Shown: piece by piece, positions 26,814-35,483 of the stretch
Position numbering within the stretch: position 1 is the stretch's first letter
Layout: every line of letters begins with the position of its first letter
Source: JBOGXA01 sp050694175
GTDB lineage: Bacteria > Actinomycetota > CADDZG01 > WHSQ01
Length of the DNA stretch: 64,000 bases
NCBI GenBank assembly: GCA_050694175.1
Contig: JBOGXA010000012.1
Coordinates: 1-64,000, forward strand
Direction of reading: 5' to 3'
Made by a program: the position numbers and the translations under genes
The notes under the pieces: model-generated
What the model was told of the DNA's origin: nothing
The model's database searches: none
What the model saw: the letters and a program-made list of their open reading frames with translations, nothing else

Positions 26814-27719
26814 TCAGCCAGTCCTGACCCGCGCGCCGCGGCCGGAGATGTAGTAGCCCGCGGGGTGGCGTGATGCGAGGCCCCGGAGCTCGAGCCCAGA
26901 CAGGGCCAGGCCGACGTCGCCGACGGGGACGTCGATGTCGATCGCGACCGCATCGACGGGCGACGGCACGTCGTCGAGATAGGCAAGGATCGCCTCCTCG
27001 ATATCCGTGAGGACAACGTCGGGCCTCACGGGCAGGGGTGCGGCGTGCGCGTCGGAGAAGTCGAGATCGGATGCGAGATCGTCGAAGATGTGGGCGACGT
27101 CGGTCACGAGCAGGGCCTGAGAGGTCCGGATCAGCTCGTTGGGGCCGGAAGCCATCGGGTTGCGGATGCTGCCGGGCACCGCGTACACGTTGCGGTTCGC
27201 ATCGAGAGCGAGGCGCGCCGTGATGCGCCCCCCGCTCGTGGCGCCGCCCTCGACGAACAGGACCGCGGTGACGAGTCCGGCGATTATGCGATTGCGCCTC
27301 GGGAAGTTGTGGGCGATCGGCTGTGTCGTGGGCTCGTACTCGGTCACAAGCGTCCCGCACTCGGCGATGCGGTTGCGCAACGACGCGTTGCGCTGCGGGT
27401 AATTCACGTCGAGTCCGCACCCGAGCACCGCGACGGTGTAGGAGCCCGCCTCGAGGGCCGTGTGGTGGGCGACGGTGTCGATGCCGACGGCAAGTCCGGA
27501 CACGATCGCGAACCCGGCCTCGGCGAGGCCGTGGGTCAGACGCTGGGCCGCCTCTATCCCCGCGGCCGTCGGGCGGCGCGATCCGACGACCGCGATCGAC
27601 CTGCGCCCGAGGTCGAGCGGGAGGCCCGCCGCATAAAGCTTGCGCGGGGCGTCCGGCGCGAGCTCGTTGAGCTGTGGGGGCCACTCGTTGGCGCGGGGAG
27701 TGATGATCCGGGGATTCAC
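26814..27719 (-). CDS. dprA: DNA-processing protein DprA
   Basis: Loads RecA on incoming single-stranded DNA in transformation; the gene is kept even in species not known to be competent. The 301 residues show the DprA/Smf Rossmann core: IAVVGSRRPTAAGIEAAQRL (about 40-60), FAIVSGLAVGIDTVAHHTAL, TYEPTT-like loop and NFPRRNRIIAGL, then GGRITARLALDANRNVYAVP. A C-terminal winged-helix-like region follows (about 235-300). It overlaps comM by four bases. Confidence 0.95.
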   Translation of the reverse strand: MNPRIITPRANEWPPQLNELAPDAPRKLYAAGLPLDLGRRSIAVVGSRRPTAAGIEAAQRLTHGLAEAGFAIVSGLAVGIDTVAHHTALEAGSYTVAVLGCGLDVNYPQRNASLRNRIAECGTLVTEYEPTTQPIAHNFPRRNRIIAGLVTAVLFVEGGATSGGRITARLALDANRNVYAVPGSIRNPMASGPNELIRTSQALLVTDVAHIFDDLASDLDFSDAHAAPLPVRPDVVLTDIEEAILAYLDDVPSPVDAVAIDIDVPVGDVGLALSGLELRGLASRHPAGYYISGRGARVRTG

Positions 27720-29245
27720 GACCCAACCGCCTGGAGCTCTCGGAACATCCGGAAGCCAAGCGCTCGTAGCATGTGGTCGGGTGCTATCGCCGCAGAACCG
27801 GCGAGGTCGGCAATCGTTCTCGCGACGCGCACCGATCTGACCATGCCGCGTGCCGACAGATTGCGACCGTCGAGCGCGTCGGAGAGCAACTCGCGTGCGC
27901 GCGGCGACAACTCCGCCGTCTCGTGGAGGAGCGCAGCGGGGCAGCTTGCGTTGGTCACGCCCACAGATCCGTACCTCTGTCCCTGGACGAGACGCGCCAT
28001 CTCGACGCGCTCTCTGATCGCAGCCGACGACTCACCCGCCGGACCCGCCATCAGCTCATGGCGCGCCGGCCGGTACATGGACGCGGAGATGTCGATGCGA
28101 TCCATCAACGGTCCGGACAGCCGGTAGTTGTAGCGGGCAATGTCTTGCGCCGAGCAGCCGCATTCGCGTCCGCGGTCGCCGGAGTAGCCGCACGGGCATG
28201 GGTTCATCGCGGCCACTAGGGAGAAGCGGCTCGGAAACCGGATGACGCCCCCGCTGCGGGCGATGCGAACACATCCTTCCTCGAGCGGTGCCCGTAAGCT
28301 CTCCAACACGTCGCGGCGATAGAGAGTCAGCTCGTCCAGGAAGAGGACGCCGTTGTGGGCGAGGCTGATCTCCCCGGGTCGAGGCAGTCCGGGTCCGCCA
28401 CCGATCAGACCGGCCGGCGACACGTTGTGGTGCGGCGAGCGAAACGGCCGCGCCGTGATCAACGATGCTTTCTCGTTGAGGAGCCCCGCAACCGAGTACA
28501 CGCACGTCGTGTCCAACGACTCGTCCGCCGACATCGACGGGAGGATTCCCGGCAGCCGGCTGGCGAGCATCGTCTTTCCAGATCCGGGCGCGCCGATCAG
28601 CAGGAGGTTGTGACCGCCGGCGGCCACGATCTCCGCCGTCTGTTTGATTTCACTGTGGCCGCGCACCTCGGACATGTCCTCGTAGGCGGGAGCGGGCGCG
28701 GGTTGAGCGGACGCCGGCGCCGGCGGCGTCCACGACCCACGCAGGAACCCGACGCACTCCTGGAGGGTTTTGACCGCGACGGTCTCGATGCCGTCGACAA
28801 GGGATGCCTCGGGCGCGTTCGCGTGGGGGCAGATCAACCCCCGCGCCCCCGCGCGCCTGGCTGCGATTGCGGCCGCGAGGACGCCCCGGACGGGACGAAC
28901 CGAGCCGTCGAAGCCGAGCTCGCCGGCGACGATCCAGCCGTCGAGAGCGTCGTGAGTTATGGCGTTGTTGGCGGCGAGGACTCCGACCGCGAGCGCGAGG
29001 TCGAAGTGGGCACCCTCCTTACGGAGGCCACCGGGTGCCAGATTGGCGACCTTGCGGCCGCCCGGCCACTTCTCATCGATGCATTCGACCGCAGCATGGA
29101 CTCGATGCTCGGCTTCGCGCACCGACTTCGCCGGGAGCCCGACGATGGAGAAGCCCGGCAGGCCGGTCGAAGAGACCGACACCTCGACGTCGACGAGCCG
29201 GGCCTCCGCCCCGACGAGGGCCATCGATCTGGTTCGGGCGAGCAT
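27716..29245 (-). CDS. comM: YifB/ComM family Mg-chelatase-like AAA ATPase
   Basis: A 509-residue AAA+ protein; ComM is a branch-migration helicase that supports natural transformation. The N-terminal Lon-like domain has VSSTGLPGFSIVGLPAKSVR. The Walker A motif is GAPGSGKTMLASRLPGILP (about residue 217) and Walker B is LFLDELTLYRRDVLE. MNPCPCGYSGDRGRECGC gives the family's Cys cluster. It is coupled to dprA. In most actinobacteria yraN is the next gene upstream; here yraN lies 19 kb away across the inositol block. Confidence 0.95.
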   Translation of the reverse strand: MLARTRSMALVGAEARLVDVEVSVSSTGLPGFSIVGLPAKSVREAEHRVHAAVECIDEKWPGGRKVANLAPGGLRKEGAHFDLALAVGVLAANNAITHDALDGWIVAGELGFDGSVRPVRGVLAAAIAARRAGARGLICPHANAPEASLVDGIETVAVKTLQECVGFLRGSWTPPAPASAQPAPAPAYEDMSEVRGHSEIKQTAEIVAAGGHNLLLIGAPGSGKTMLASRLPGILPSMSADESLDTTCVYSVAGLLNEKASLITARPFRSPHHNVSPAGLIGGGPGLPRPGEISLAHNGVLFLDELTLYRRDVLESLRAPLEEGCVRIARSGGVIRFPSRFSLVAAMNPCPCGYSGDRGRECGCSAQDIARYNYRLSGPLMDRIDISASMYRPARHELMAGPAGESSAAIRERVEMARLVQGQRYGSVGVTNASCPAALLHETAELSPRARELLSDALDGRNLSARGMVRSVRVARTIADLAGSAAIAPDHMLRALGFRMFRELQAVGS

Positions 29246-29384
29246 GGATCCTTCCCGTCTGAGTCCGCAACCGACGGCTCCACTCTAGGGAGGGGGTGTG
29301 ACACAACCGCTTTCTGACTGAAAACCGATGGGGAATCCGCCTGAATGGCGGGAAAAGCCTCCCTAGCGTCCTCGGGGACGTAAC

Positions 29385-30458
29385 CTATCGATCTCGGAAT
29401 TCGCTTGTACGTCTGCTCGGCGGCGGCGCCGTTGTTCCCCGAACTACCAGCTTCGGTTGCACCAACACGTGGCGCGCACGCGCTCGGCTCCCATCTAGTC
29501 GATCAAGAAACAATCTGACCGCCGTCGCGCCCATCTCGCGTCGGGGCTGATCGATGGTTGTGAGATTGATGTGGCCGAGCGCGGCCAGACTGGTGTTGTC
29601 GTAACCAATTAGCGACACATCTTCGGGGACTCGCAAGCCTTCTTTCTCGAGGGTGTGCAGCGCACCTATCGCCGCCAGGTCGTTGGCCGCGAAGATCGCG
29701 GAGGGTCGTGAGCCCGCGCTGAGGAGCTGCGACACACCAGCCGTCCCACCCTCCTCCGTGTAGTCGCCCTGCACGACAAGCGACTCGCCGTCGAGCCCAT
29801 AACTCCGCATCGCATCGCCGTATCCGGCGCGCCGTGCGGTTGCCCCGGCGCCCTGGCCGCCGTCGATGTGTGCGATGGTGCGATGGCCGAGTTCGAACAG
29901 GTGCCCGACCGCCATACGAGCACCCGCCCTGTCGTCGTTTGCAACCGAATCAACTTCCGGCCATCGCGAGGGACGCGCGACTAACACGACCCGGGTCGTG
30001 GCTGCGGCCGAACGTATTTCCCGTGACGGAAGCACGGGGCTCGCGAGAATGATGCCGTCCGTACGGAGCTGAAGAAGGGTCTCGATTGCGACCGACTCAC
30101 CCTCGGCCGTGCGGCCCCCCGTATTGAACAGGGCGCTGTACTGCGCCGTGCGAGCCTCCTCTTCGATTCCATCGACTATTTCCACGAAGAACGGGTTGTG
30201 CAGATCGGACAGCATCACGCCGATCAGGAAGCTCCGTTTGTTTACGAGACTGCGAGCGACGGCATTCGGTCTGTATCGGAGCTCGTCCGCCGCCCGCAGA
30301 ACGGCCGCACGCTTCTCTTCACTCACGCGCGGAGAGCCCCGCAAGACGAGCGAAACCAGGGACTTGGAGACCCCCGCCCGCTCGGCCACATCGAGGATGG
30401 TGGGATGATCGTGCTGCCTCGTGCGAGCCGTCGCAGAACCGGCCGTTTCGTGGGTCAC
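29385..30458 (-). CDS. LacI-family transcriptional repressor, probable regulator of the inositol locus
   Basis: A 357-residue regulator. The helix-turn-helix and hinge are at about residues 20-70 (TILDVAERAGVSKSLVSLVL and LRYRPNAVARSL, with the hinge leucine that intercalates at a central CpG step). The rest is a periplasmic-binding-like ligand domain (IGVMLSDLHNPFFVEIVDGI, FAANDLAAIGAL, VSLIGYDNTSLAALG). It overlaps iolD by four bases, so it is made from the same transcript. The two TGGAACGTTCCA palindromes at 32.4 kb fit a LacI-type operator with central CG. The inducer (an inositol derivative) is inferred. Confidence 0.92.
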   Translation of the reverse strand: MTHETAGSATARTRQHDHPTILDVAERAGVSKSLVSLVLRGSPRVSEEKRAAVLRAADELRYRPNAVARSLVNKRSFLIGVMLSDLHNPFFVEIVDGIEEEARTAQYSALFNTGGRTAEGESVAIETLLQLRTDGIILASPVLPSREIRSAAATTRVVLVARPSRWPEVDSVANDDRAGARMAVGHLFELGHRTIAHIDGGQGAGATARRAGYGDAMRSYGLDGESLVVQGDYTEEGGTAGVSQLLSAGSRPSAIFAANDLAAIGALHTLEKEGLRVPEDVSLIGYDNTSLAALGHINLTTIDQPRREMGATAVRLFLDRLDGSRARARHVLVQPKLVVRGTTAPPPSRRTSEFRDR

Positions 30459-32302
30459 ACTCCCACCCGTTGGAGTTTGCGCTCGGCCTCGTGTTCGGCC
30501 TTGGCGACGCGAACCGCCTCACGCTCCGAGACTTCGGGGACCCCAACATCCCACCATGCATCGCCGCCGGTCCACGTATCAGGATCGGTTTCGATCACGA
30601 TAACGGCCGTTCGATCCGAGGCACGAGCTCGTTCCAGAGCCGGCTCCAGCTCGCCGAGCGTGGACACGATCTCCACTCGCGCCCCCAATGCTTCCGCGTG
30701 CTTGGCGAAGTCGACTCGCACCAGGTCCTTGGCCCGCACGTCTTCCAAGAGGTTGTTGAACGGTGCACCGCCTTTGAATACCTGCAGCCGATTAATGACC
30801 GCGTATCCGCCGTTGTCGCACAGGACGAGGATGAACTTGTGACCCGACAGCACCGAGCTGTACACGTCGGAGTTGGCCATCAGATACGAGCCGTCGCCAC
30901 AGAACGAAATCACCGTCCGATCGGCAAGGGCCATCGCCGCACCCCACGCGCCGCCGATCTCGTAGCCCATGCAGCTGAAGCCGTACTCGCAATCGAACGT
31001 TCCGACGCCCAACGAACGCCATTGCTTGTTGAGCTCTCCAGGAAAACCACCCGCCGCCGCGAGCGCATAGTCGCCGGGCTCGGCTGATGTATTCACGGCA
31101 CGGATCACGGCCGCGTACGATGGCGTTCTTCCCGCCTCCGGAGGAGCTGCGGCCTCGTCGAGGTATTCGTTCCAGGACCGGTATTCGTCATGCGCTCGCT
31201 CCATCCATGCACTCGGGGCGCGCCAGGAACCGAGCGCGGCGGAGATGTCCTCGAGGCCTCGCCGGGCATCCGCGACCACAGGGATGGCTCTGTGCTTGCC
31301 GGCGTCGTAGCGTGCAACATTGAGGGAAATGAGGCGAAGGTCGTCATCGCGAAAGATACTCCACGACCCCGTCGTGAAGTCCTGGAGTCGGGTCCCTACC
31401 GCGAATACCACGTCGGCGTCGCCTGCCAGCGCGTTGGCCGACGTGCTGCCGGTCACTCCGATCGGGCCCGCAAGGCAGGGATGCTCCCACACGAGTGACG
31501 ACTTCCCAGCCACGGTCTCCACTACCGGAATGTTGTGGCGCTCGACAAACGCAGCGAGTTCGGCGGTTGCGATTGAGTAGTGAATACCGCCTCCCGCGAT
31601 CAAAAGGGGACGCTGGGCTGAACGCAAGATGTTTGCAGCCGTCCGGATTTCTTCCGGGTCGGGGCCGGGCCGGCGAATCCGATGCACCCGAGGTTCGAAG
31701 AACACCGTCGGGAAGTCGAAGGCCTCGGCCTGTACGTCCTGCGGGAGCCCCAGAAACGCGGGGCCACAGTCGGCCGGGTCGAGCAAGGTCGCAACGGCCT
31801 GCGGAAGCGAGTGGAGGATCTGTTGGGGACGCACGATCCGGTCCCAGTAGCGGGTCACCGGACGGAACGCATCGTTCACGCCGACCGTTGGGTTGTGAAA
31901 GTGCTCGACCTGCTGGAGCACGGGGTCGGGTATACGGCTCGCAAACGTGTCTCCGGACAGCACGAGTAGCGGCAGCCGGTTCGCGTGGGCGATCCCGGCG
32001 GCGGTAACCATGTTGGTTGCGCCCGGCCCGATAGAGCTCGTGGCGACCATGATCTGGCGACGTCGAGTTGCCTTCGCATACGCCACGGCGGCCATCGCCA
32101 TCGTCTGCTCGTTCTGTCCCCGCCAGGTCGGCATCCGGTCCCCCACCGCCTCGAGCGCCTCCCCCAGACACGTGACGTTACCGTGCCCAAAAATCGCGAA
32201 CACCCCGGGGAAGAGCGGGGCGTCCTCGCCTTCGATTTCCGTTCGTTGGGCCGTCAGGAACCCCACTATGGCCTGGGCGACGGTCAGTCGAATCGTGTCC
32301 AT
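30455..32302 (-). CDS. iolD: 3D-(3,5/4)-trihydroxycyclohexane-1,2-dione hydrolase
   Basis: Thiamine-diphosphate enzyme that opens the ring in myo-inositol breakdown. The 615 residues show the three-domain ThDP layout: an N-terminal PYR domain (GHGNVTCLGEALEAVGDRMP), a central domain (LLIAGGGIHYSIATAELAAF) and the C-terminal PP domain with the cofactor motif CGDGSYLMANSDVYSSVLSG and VLCDNGGYAVINRLQ. EYGFSCMGYEIGGAWG is typical of IolD. It is divergent from iolG across a 180-base promoter region with two operators, and is followed by the LacI gene. Confidence 0.95.
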   Translation of the reverse strand: MDTIRLTVAQAIVGFLTAQRTEIEGEDAPLFPGVFAIFGHGNVTCLGEALEAVGDRMPTWRGQNEQTMAMAAVAYAKATRRRQIMVATSSIGPGATNMVTAAGIAHANRLPLLVLSGDTFASRIPDPVLQQVEHFHNPTVGVNDAFRPVTRYWDRIVRPQQILHSLPQAVATLLDPADCGPAFLGLPQDVQAEAFDFPTVFFEPRVHRIRRPGPDPEEIRTAANILRSAQRPLLIAGGGIHYSIATAELAAFVERHNIPVVETVAGKSSLVWEHPCLAGPIGVTGSTSANALAGDADVVFAVGTRLQDFTTGSWSIFRDDDLRLISLNVARYDAGKHRAIPVVADARRGLEDISAALGSWRAPSAWMERAHDEYRSWNEYLDEAAAPPEAGRTPSYAAVIRAVNTSAEPGDYALAAAGGFPGELNKQWRSLGVGTFDCEYGFSCMGYEIGGAWGAAMALADRTVISFCGDGSYLMANSDVYSSVLSGHKFILVLCDNGGYAVINRLQVFKGGAPFNNLLEDVRAKDLVRVDFAKHAEALGARVEIVSTLGELEPALERARASDRTAVIVIETDPDTWTGGDAWWDVGVPEVSEREAVRVAKAEHEAERKLQRVGV

Positions 32303-32352
32303 TGCTCCTCCCGAATGTGCCTCTCGGCGGATCGGCGCCGGGCGCCGGCCTC

Positions 32353-32382
32353 TTGACAGCCCGACCGCCGCGGGCTTATGTT
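32353..32382 (+). promoter_or_regulatory. Predicted promoter for the iolG operon
   Basis: TTGACA at 32353-32358 and TATGTT at 32377-32382 are separated by 18 bases, a good match to the housekeeping sigma factor. The expected transcription start (about 32389) lies five bases before the first operator. This leaves a leader of about 95 bases before the iolG ATG at 32483. Confidence 0.65.
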
Positions 32383-32406
32383 ACGCCCCGCGGTGGAACG
32401 TTCCAA
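32378..32406 (-). promoter_or_regulatory. Predicted promoter for iolD-lacI, overlapping operator 1
   Basis: On the minus strand TTGGAA (plus positions 32401-32406) and TAACAT (32378-32383) are spaced by exactly 17 bases. The -35 element is half of operator 1, and the -10 element shares five bases with the -10 of the plus-strand promoter. The two promoters are thus back to back and mutually exclusive. A repressor on operator 1 would cover the -35 directly. Confidence 0.6.
32394..32405. promoter_or_regulatory. LacI-type operator 1 (TGGAACGTTCCA)
   Basis: A perfect 12-bp palindrome with a central CG, the form LacI-family proteins prefer. It overlaps the predicted iolD -35 box and lies just after the predicted iolG transcription start. 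An identical copy is at 32443. Confidence 0.85.
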
Positions 32407-32442
32407 TAGGGTCGGGTCTTCTCGTTTTTCATCCCCGTCGAT

Positions 32443-32454
32443 TGGAACGTTCCA
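32443..32454. promoter_or_regulatory. LacI-type operator 2 (TGGAACGTTCCA)
   Basis: Identical to operator 1 and centred 49 bp from it, extended here to a 14-bp palindrome by flanking T and A. It lies in the iolG leader, 28 bases before the ATG, upstream of the AAGGAG ribosome site. Two identical sites about 4.7 helical turns apart could support looping by a tetramer or roadblock repression; this is inference. Confidence 0.85.
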
Positions 32455-32482
32455 AGACCTCCGAGTAGCAAGGAGCACGCGG

Positions 32483-33478
32483 ATGCGGTTCGGCGTAATC
32501 GGGGTGGGACGCATGGGGATGGTTCACGCCGAAACGCTTGCAGGGCTCGAGGAGGTCGACGCCGTCCTCCTTTGCGACGCCGACCGTGATCGAGCGGTGC
32601 AGGTTGCCGGCGAGCTGGGACTCGATACGGTGCCGACCACGGAGACCCTGTTCGCGAAGGTCGATGCGGTCGTTATCGCCGCCGCCACGTCCGCTCACGC
32701 CGAGCTGGTACATGCCGCGGCCGACGCCGGCCGTCCAGCATTTTGCGAAAAGCCCATCTCCCTCGACCTGAAATCGACCGTGGAAGTCGTGGAGCATGTG
32801 CGGGATTCCGGGATCCCCTTTCAAATGGGTTTCCAACGTCGGTTCGACGATGGCTATCGGGCCGCCCATGACCTCGTTCGGGATGGCTCCCTCGGCACCG
32901 TCTATGTCGTGCGCATGGCCGGGCACGACCCGGCTCCGCCGCCGGAGGACTACATCGCGGTTTCCGGTGGGATCTACGTGGACTTCAGCGTGCACGACTT
33001 CGACGCACTTCGTTTCGTGACAGGCCAGGAGGTCGAAGAGGTATACGCGGACGGAGCGGTAATCGGGTTCCCTGTGTTCGAGCGCTACGGGGACGTCGAC
33101 ACGGCGGTCGCCACGCTCAAGCTCTCCGGCGGCACGCTTGCCGTCCTCTCGGTCACCCGGCACAACCCGCTCGGCTATGACGTGCGGATGGAGCTTCTCG
33201 GATCCGGAGACAGCGTCGCCGTCGGCTGGGACGAGCGCATGCCGCTGCGGCCGGTGGGACCGGGGGCCGCGCCCGCTCCGACCGATCCCTACCCCAACTT
33301 CCAAAACCGGTTCCGGGCGGCCTACGAAGCCGAGATGGCGGCCTTCGTCGAGGTTGCCGGCGCTAGACGAGAGAGTCCGTGCACCGCGACGGACGCACTT
33401 GAAGCATTGCGCGTGGCGCTCGCCTGCGAGCGATCTCGAAAGGAGCACCGGCCCGTGCGTCTGGAAGAAATCACGTGA
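32483..33478 (+). CDS. iolG: Inositol 2-dehydrogenase-like Gfo/Idh/MocA oxidoreductase
   Basis: A 331-residue NAD(P)-dependent dehydrogenase, expected to oxidise myo-inositol to 2-keto-myo-inositol. The Rossmann start MRFGVIGVGRMGMVHAETL, the AFCEKPISLDL motif (Lys of the EKP signature) and the substrate helix with DFSVHDFDALRFVTG (catalytic Asp and His) are present. The ATG at 32483 follows AAGGAG by 7 bases; the frame is open further upstream through the operators but without homology. First gene of the plus-strand inositol operon. Confidence 0.9.
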   Translation: MRFGVIGVGRMGMVHAETLAGLEEVDAVLLCDADRDRAVQVAGELGLDTVPTTETLFAKVDAVVIAAATSAHAELVHAAADAGRPAFCEKPISLDLKSTVEVVEHVRDSGIPFQMGFQRRFDDGYRAAHDLVRDGSLGTVYVVRMAGHDPAPPPEDYIAVSGGIYVDFSVHDFDALRFVTGQEVEEVYADGAVIGFPVFERYGDVDTAVATLKLSGGTLAVLSVTRHNPLGYDVRMELLGSGDSVAVGWDERMPLRPVGPGAAPAPTDPYPNFQNRFRAAYEAEMAAFVEVAGARRESPCTATDALEALRVALACERSRKEHRPVRLEEIT

Positions 33479-34374
33479 GTCCGCTGGAGCGGATCGCAGG
33501 AGCCCCCATATCGTGGGGTGTGTGCGAGGTGCCGGGGTGGGGCCGGCAGCTCTCCCCCGAGCGCGTGTTGCATGAGATGGCAAGAGTCGGGCTACGGGCC
33601 ACGGAGTTGGGCCCGACGGGCTACCTGCCGATCGAGCCCGGGCGACTTCGCGACCTGCTCGCCTCCTACGACATCCGGTTGGTCGGCGGCTTTGTTCCCG
33701 TGATGCTGCATCGCGAAGACCGATTGACGGATGAGCTCGTACAGGCGGCCAAATCCGCCGATCTACTTGCGGCCGGCGGGGCGGATGTGCTGGTACTCGC
33801 CGCCGCAATCGGCGACGGATACGACCGGTCGGCCAAGCTCGACCCGAAGGAATGGAAGACGCTCATCCATGGACTCGATCGCATCATCGAGATCGGAGCC
33901 GAGCGTGCGCTGTCCGTCGCGCTCCACCCGCACCACGGCACAGTCATCGAGGACGACAATCAACTGCAGCGCGTGCTCGAATCATCACCTGTGTCGGTGT
34001 GCATCGACACCGGGCATCTGATGATCGGCGGCGCGGACCCGGGGGAGGTCGCGCGCGTCGCCCGGAATCGCGTTTCGCACGTGCACCTCAAAGACGTCGC
34101 CAGTGATCTTGCCGAGCAAGTGAGAACCGGAAGAGTGGGCTATCGCGACGCCGTGCGCCGCGAGTTGTACCGGCCCCTGGGCGCCGGAGACGTCGACGTA
34201 GCGGGCATTGTCCGTGTGCTCGAGCATTCGGGGTATCGAGGCTGGTACGTGCTCGAGCAGGATGCGGTCCTCGAGACAAGCCCGGAGGATGGCGCGGGCC
34301 CGATGCGGGACGCGGTCGCGAGCCTCGAGTTCCTGCGGAGGACCCTGGAGACCGAGACGAGCGCATCTAGGTAA
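33475..34374 (+). CDS. iolE: Inosose dehydratase-like sugar phosphate isomerase/epimerase
   Basis: A 299-residue TIM-barrel of the AP endonuclease 2 superfamily. IolE dehydrates 2-keto-myo-inositol. The start IAGAPISWGVCEVPGWGRQL is typical of IolE; metal-binding residues appear in ALHPHHGTVIE, CIDTGHLMIGG and HVHLKDV. It begins with GTG overlapping the iolG stop (GTGA), so translation is coupled. The assignment rests on sequence pattern and operon. Confidence 0.9.
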   Translation: MSPLERIAGAPISWGVCEVPGWGRQLSPERVLHEMARVGLRATELGPTGYLPIEPGRLRDLLASYDIRLVGGFVPVMLHREDRLTDELVQAAKSADLLAAGGADVLVLAAAIGDGYDRSAKLDPKEWKTLIHGLDRIIEIGAERALSVALHPHHGTVIEDDNQLQRVLESSPVSVCIDTGHLMIGGADPGEVARVARNRVSHVHLKDVASDLAEQVRTGRVGYRDAVRRELYRPLGAGDVDVAGIVRVLEHSGYRGWYVLEQDAVLETSPEDGAGPMRDAVASLEFLRRTLETETSASR

Positions 34375-34426
34375 TCGGAGAGCGAGAGCGGTGTGAGAGA
34401 CGCCGCTCGAGAGAAAGGGAGGGAGA

Positions 34427-35413
34427 ATGAAGCTTCGCAAATGGGCAGGGCTGTTGCTCGTTATGGCCCTGCTGGGGGCGGCCTGCACCGGGGATGGTGA
34501 CGGTGGCAACGGCGATGGCGACGCGGTCAGGCAGCGGGACTTCCGGTTCGTGGTCGTCACGCACGGCCAGGCATCCGACCCGTTCTGGTCGGTGGCCGCC
34601 AACGGCGCCGACGCGGCCGCCGAGGACATGGGGGTGGAGGTCGAGTATCAGGCGCCGGACACTTTCGACATGGTCCAGATGAGCGAGCTCATCGATGCGG
34701 CAGTTGCATCCGAACCGGACGGCCTCGTTGTGAGCGTCCCCGACGCGGACGCGCTGGGGGACTCGATCCGGGCGGCCGTCGACGCCGACATCCCGGTTAT
34801 CTCGATGAACTCCGGTAGCGATGTGTTCGCCGACCTCGGCGTACTGGCACACGTTGGTCAAACCGAGCGAGAGGCCGGCCTGATCGCGGGTCAGCGATTC
34901 GCGGAAGAGGGCGTGCAGAACGCCGTGTGCATCAACCAAGAGGTCGGTAACGTCGCGCTCGACCTTCGCTGCGAGGGCTTCTTTGAAGGTCTCGGACAGG
35001 AGGGCGAGGTTATCCCTGTCGACCTCAACGACCCGGCCGGCGCCACGGAGACGATAGCCGGCGCCCTGCAATCCGACGACTCGATCGACGGGATCCTGAC
35101 CTTGGGGCCCACCGGTGCAGAGCCGACGCTCGAAGCGCTCGATCAGGCCGGCACGTTGGGCGACATCGCGTTCGCCACGTTCGACTTGTCGCCGAGGGTC
35201 CTCGAAGAGATCGACACGGGCAACATGCTGTTCGCCATCGATCAGGCCCAGTACTTGCAGGGCTATCTACCGATCGTGTTCTTGACCAAGTATCTGGAGA
35301 CCGGCGCCCTGCCGCTGGGAAGCGTCGATCGCGTGGTCCTCACCGGCCCCCAGATCGTGACCCAGGAACAGGCGGCGGACGTCATCCAATATTCGGAAGA
35401 CGGACTTCGCTAA
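34427..35413 (+). CDS. Sugar ABC transporter substrate-binding lipoprotein
   Basis: A 328-residue ribose/inositol-type binding protein (periplasmic-binding family 4). Residues 1-20 are a signal ending in a lipobox-like LLGAAC, so the Cys is probably lipidated; a Gly/Asp-rich linker follows. The mature protein has VVTHGQASDPFWSVAANGAD, VSVPDADALGDSIRAAVDAD and ISMNSGSDVF. It begins the importer part of the inositol operon, 52 bases after iolE, with GGAGGGAGA upstream. Ligand, probably an inositol isomer, is inferred from context. Confidence 0.9.
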   Translation: MKLRKWAGLLLVMALLGAACTGDGDGGNGDGDAVRQRDFRFVVVTHGQASDPFWSVAANGADAAAEDMGVEVEYQAPDTFDMVQMSELIDAAVASEPDGLVVSVPDADALGDSIRAAVDADIPVISMNSGSDVFADLGVLAHVGQTEREAGLIAGQRFAEEGVQNAVCINQEVGNVALDLRCEGFFEGLGQEGEVIPVDLNDPAGATETIAGALQSDDSIDGILTLGPTGAEPTLEALDQAGTLGDIAFATFDLSPRVLEEIDTGNMLFAIDQAQYLQGYLPIVFLTKYLETGALPLGSVDRVVLTGPQIVTQEQAADVIQYSEDGLR

Positions 35414-35483
35414 GACGGATTAGGAGGACGGGGGCCTGCAGACCTGCAGGCCCCCTCGGACCAGGCGGAAGGGAGGGAGGCAT

